Shown here: positions 5,960 to 6,302 of the stretch, piece by piece
Layout: each line of letters opens with the position of its first letter
Position numbering within the stretch: the first letter of the stretch is position 1
DNA from: UM-FILTER-38-24 sp041663205
Lineage (GTDB): Bacteria > Patescibacteriota > Gracilibacteria > UBA1369 > LOWO2-01-FULL-3
Assembly: GCA_041663205.1 (NCBI GenBank)
Contig: JBAZQZ010000041.1
Span: 1-6,302 of the forward strand
DNA length: 6,302 bases
Direction of reading: 5' to 3'
The notes under the pieces: model-generated
The model's input: the letters and a program-made list of their open reading frames with translations, nothing else
What the model was told of the DNA's origin: nothing
Database searches by the model: none
Position numbers and translations under genes: made by a program

Positions 5960-6048
5960 GCAAACATCGTCGTCGCCGAAGCGGACGGCGGAGTGAGCGA
6001 CCCAAAGGAGCGAACGGAGTGGACGGCGGAGGCGATGGCGGTGTTTGC
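5960..6048 (+). repeat. 18-bp stem with three G-U pairs, possible structured RNA
   Basis: The arms 5960-5977 and 6031-6048 pair over all 18 positions: fifteen Watson-Crick pairs and three wobbles (T5967-G6041, T5970-G6038, G5972-T6036). The wobbles would be A-C mismatches in a minus-strand transcript, so the fold favours RNA made from the + strand. The 53-nt apical region is purine-rich and has little pairing of its own. Confidence 0.55.
5983..6031. repeat. Short GC-rich direct repeats
   Basis: GGACGGCGGAG occurs at 5983-5993 and 6021-6031, CGGAGTG at 5989-5995 and 6015-6021, and CGAACGGAG at 6011-6019 and again at 6288-6296. CACTGAGC occurs at 5954-5961 and 6081-6088. They sit in or beside the structured intergenic region. 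Confidence 0.6.
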
Positions 6049-6095
6049 GTCGCTTGAATTACACAGCACTCTCGAGATGGCACTGAGCGCCTCGG

Positions 6096-6182
6096 CCGCC
6101 GCGAAACACGGAGAAATGAGCAATCCTACATAAGCACGAATAAAAAAATATCGATTGCTCATTTCGTAGTGTGAAGCGGCGG
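6096..6182. repeat. Interrupted hairpin of 7+4+13 bp
   Basis: From outside in: CCGCCGC (6096-6102) with GCGGCGG (6176-6182); a symmetric GAA/GAA internal loop; ACAC (6106-6109) with GTGT (6169-6172); a 3x3 loop; then a perfect 13-bp stem of GAAATGAGCAATC (6113-6125) with 6153-6165. The apical loop is 27 nt and AT-rich. Confidence 0.65.
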
Positions 6183-6184
6183 TA

Positions 6185-6274
6185 GCAAAAAGAGAAACGG
6201 GCTTTTCCATTTTCCTGTAAAATTTGGGGGGCACGAAAAAATAGAAAAAAGTCAAAGCCCGTTTCTCTTTTTGC
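6185..6274. repeat. Perfect 21-bp inverted repeat, 48-nt loop
   Basis: The arms 6185-6205 and 6254-6274 are exact reverse complements over 21 bp, with GCAAAAAGAGAAACGGGC as the core of the left arm. The AT-rich loop contains a run of six G (6226-6231). The hairpin starts 2 nt after the previous one ends. The loop is too long for an ordinary intrinsic terminator, although the right arm contains a T-run. Confidence 0.75.
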
Positions 6275-6302
6275 GTAGGAGAGACGACGAACGGAGACAG
6301 CC

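Larger units (their letters stand above)
5931..6302. other. Structured intergenic region without a convincing gene
   Basis: After the winged-helix stop there are 372 nt to the window edge. No tRNA, rRNA or convincing protein is visible. The first part (5975-6060) is rich in GC and purines; the last 120 nt are AT-rich around a GC stem. It holds three consecutive large inverted repeats (5960-6048, 6096-6182, 6185-6274) and short direct repeats. It could be a noncoding RNA locus, a palindromic mobile repeat, or the remains of one. Confidence 0.6.

Noticed and set aside
5944..6255. 103-codon minus-strand ORF across the intergenic region
   Set aside because: It runs straight through the inverted repeats, its product has no recognisable family or sensible composition, and it has no visible promoter. 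I treat it as a chance ORF.
6185..6274. 21-bp hairpin as a rho-independent terminator
   Set aside because: The 48-nt loop is too long, and the T-run lies inside the stem rather than after it.
5368..6274. CRISPR array or tandem repeat
   Set aside because: The hairpins differ in sequence and spacing; there is no constant repeat with regular spacers.
1..6302. Alternative code with TGA as glycine
   Set aside because: No gene has an in-frame TGA, and vsr ends at a TGA in a classic ATGA overlap.

Overview
The window reads as a defence island on an A-rich, low-GC bacterial chromosome or mobile element. The gene order, the C-terminal winged-helix protein with a long disordered N-terminus, the absence of Shine-Dalgarno motifs and the RadC/restriction-modification content would fit a Patescibacteria (CPR) genome. 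That assignment is an inference from style; the window holds no marker gene. TAA and TGA both serve as stops and no gene has an in-frame TGA, so a code reading TGA as glycine is unlikely.

Layout, all genes on the + strand. (1) From the left edge to 509 is the 3' part of a Ymh/TIGR02391-type protein carrying a HEPN-like R-N-x3-H motif. (2) 512-2203 is one long ORF fusing a RadC domain (helix-hairpin-helix plus JAMM/MPN metal site) to a complete C5-cytosine DNA methyltransferase. (3) 2187-3275 overlaps it by 17 nt and is an HpaII-family type II restriction endonuclease, so the expected target is CCGG. (4) 3282-3674 is a Vsr mismatch endonuclease. (5) 3671-5323 overlaps vsr by 4 nt (ATGA) and is a 550-residue protein of the sporadically distributed TIGR04141/DUF6119 family, of unknown function. 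(6) 5343-5930 is a protein with an acidic low-complexity N-terminus and a C-terminal winged helix, preceded by a perfect TATAAT that would give a leaderless mRNA. (7) 5931-6302 has no convincing gene but contains three large inverted repeats in a row.

Genes 2 to 4 form a coherent module: the methyltransferase protects CCGG, the HpaII-like enzyme cuts unmodified CCGG, and Vsr starts repair of T:G mismatches left when 5-methylcytosine deaminates. The HEPN-like protein before it and the TIGR04141 protein after it are tightly packed with this module and are probably extra defence components, but their roles are not shown by the sequence.

The least expected signals are structural. The linker of the winged-helix gene (5368-5661) is almost entirely a chain of short perfect hairpins with 3 to 4 nt loops, including one of 14 bp. 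Several hairpins here and elsewhere have a C-GAA-G triloop. The 3' intergenic region follows with hairpins of 18, 24 (interrupted) and 21 bp; the first contains three G-U pairs that work only if it is transcribed from the + strand. The fusion of RadC to a methyltransferase is the other main oddity.
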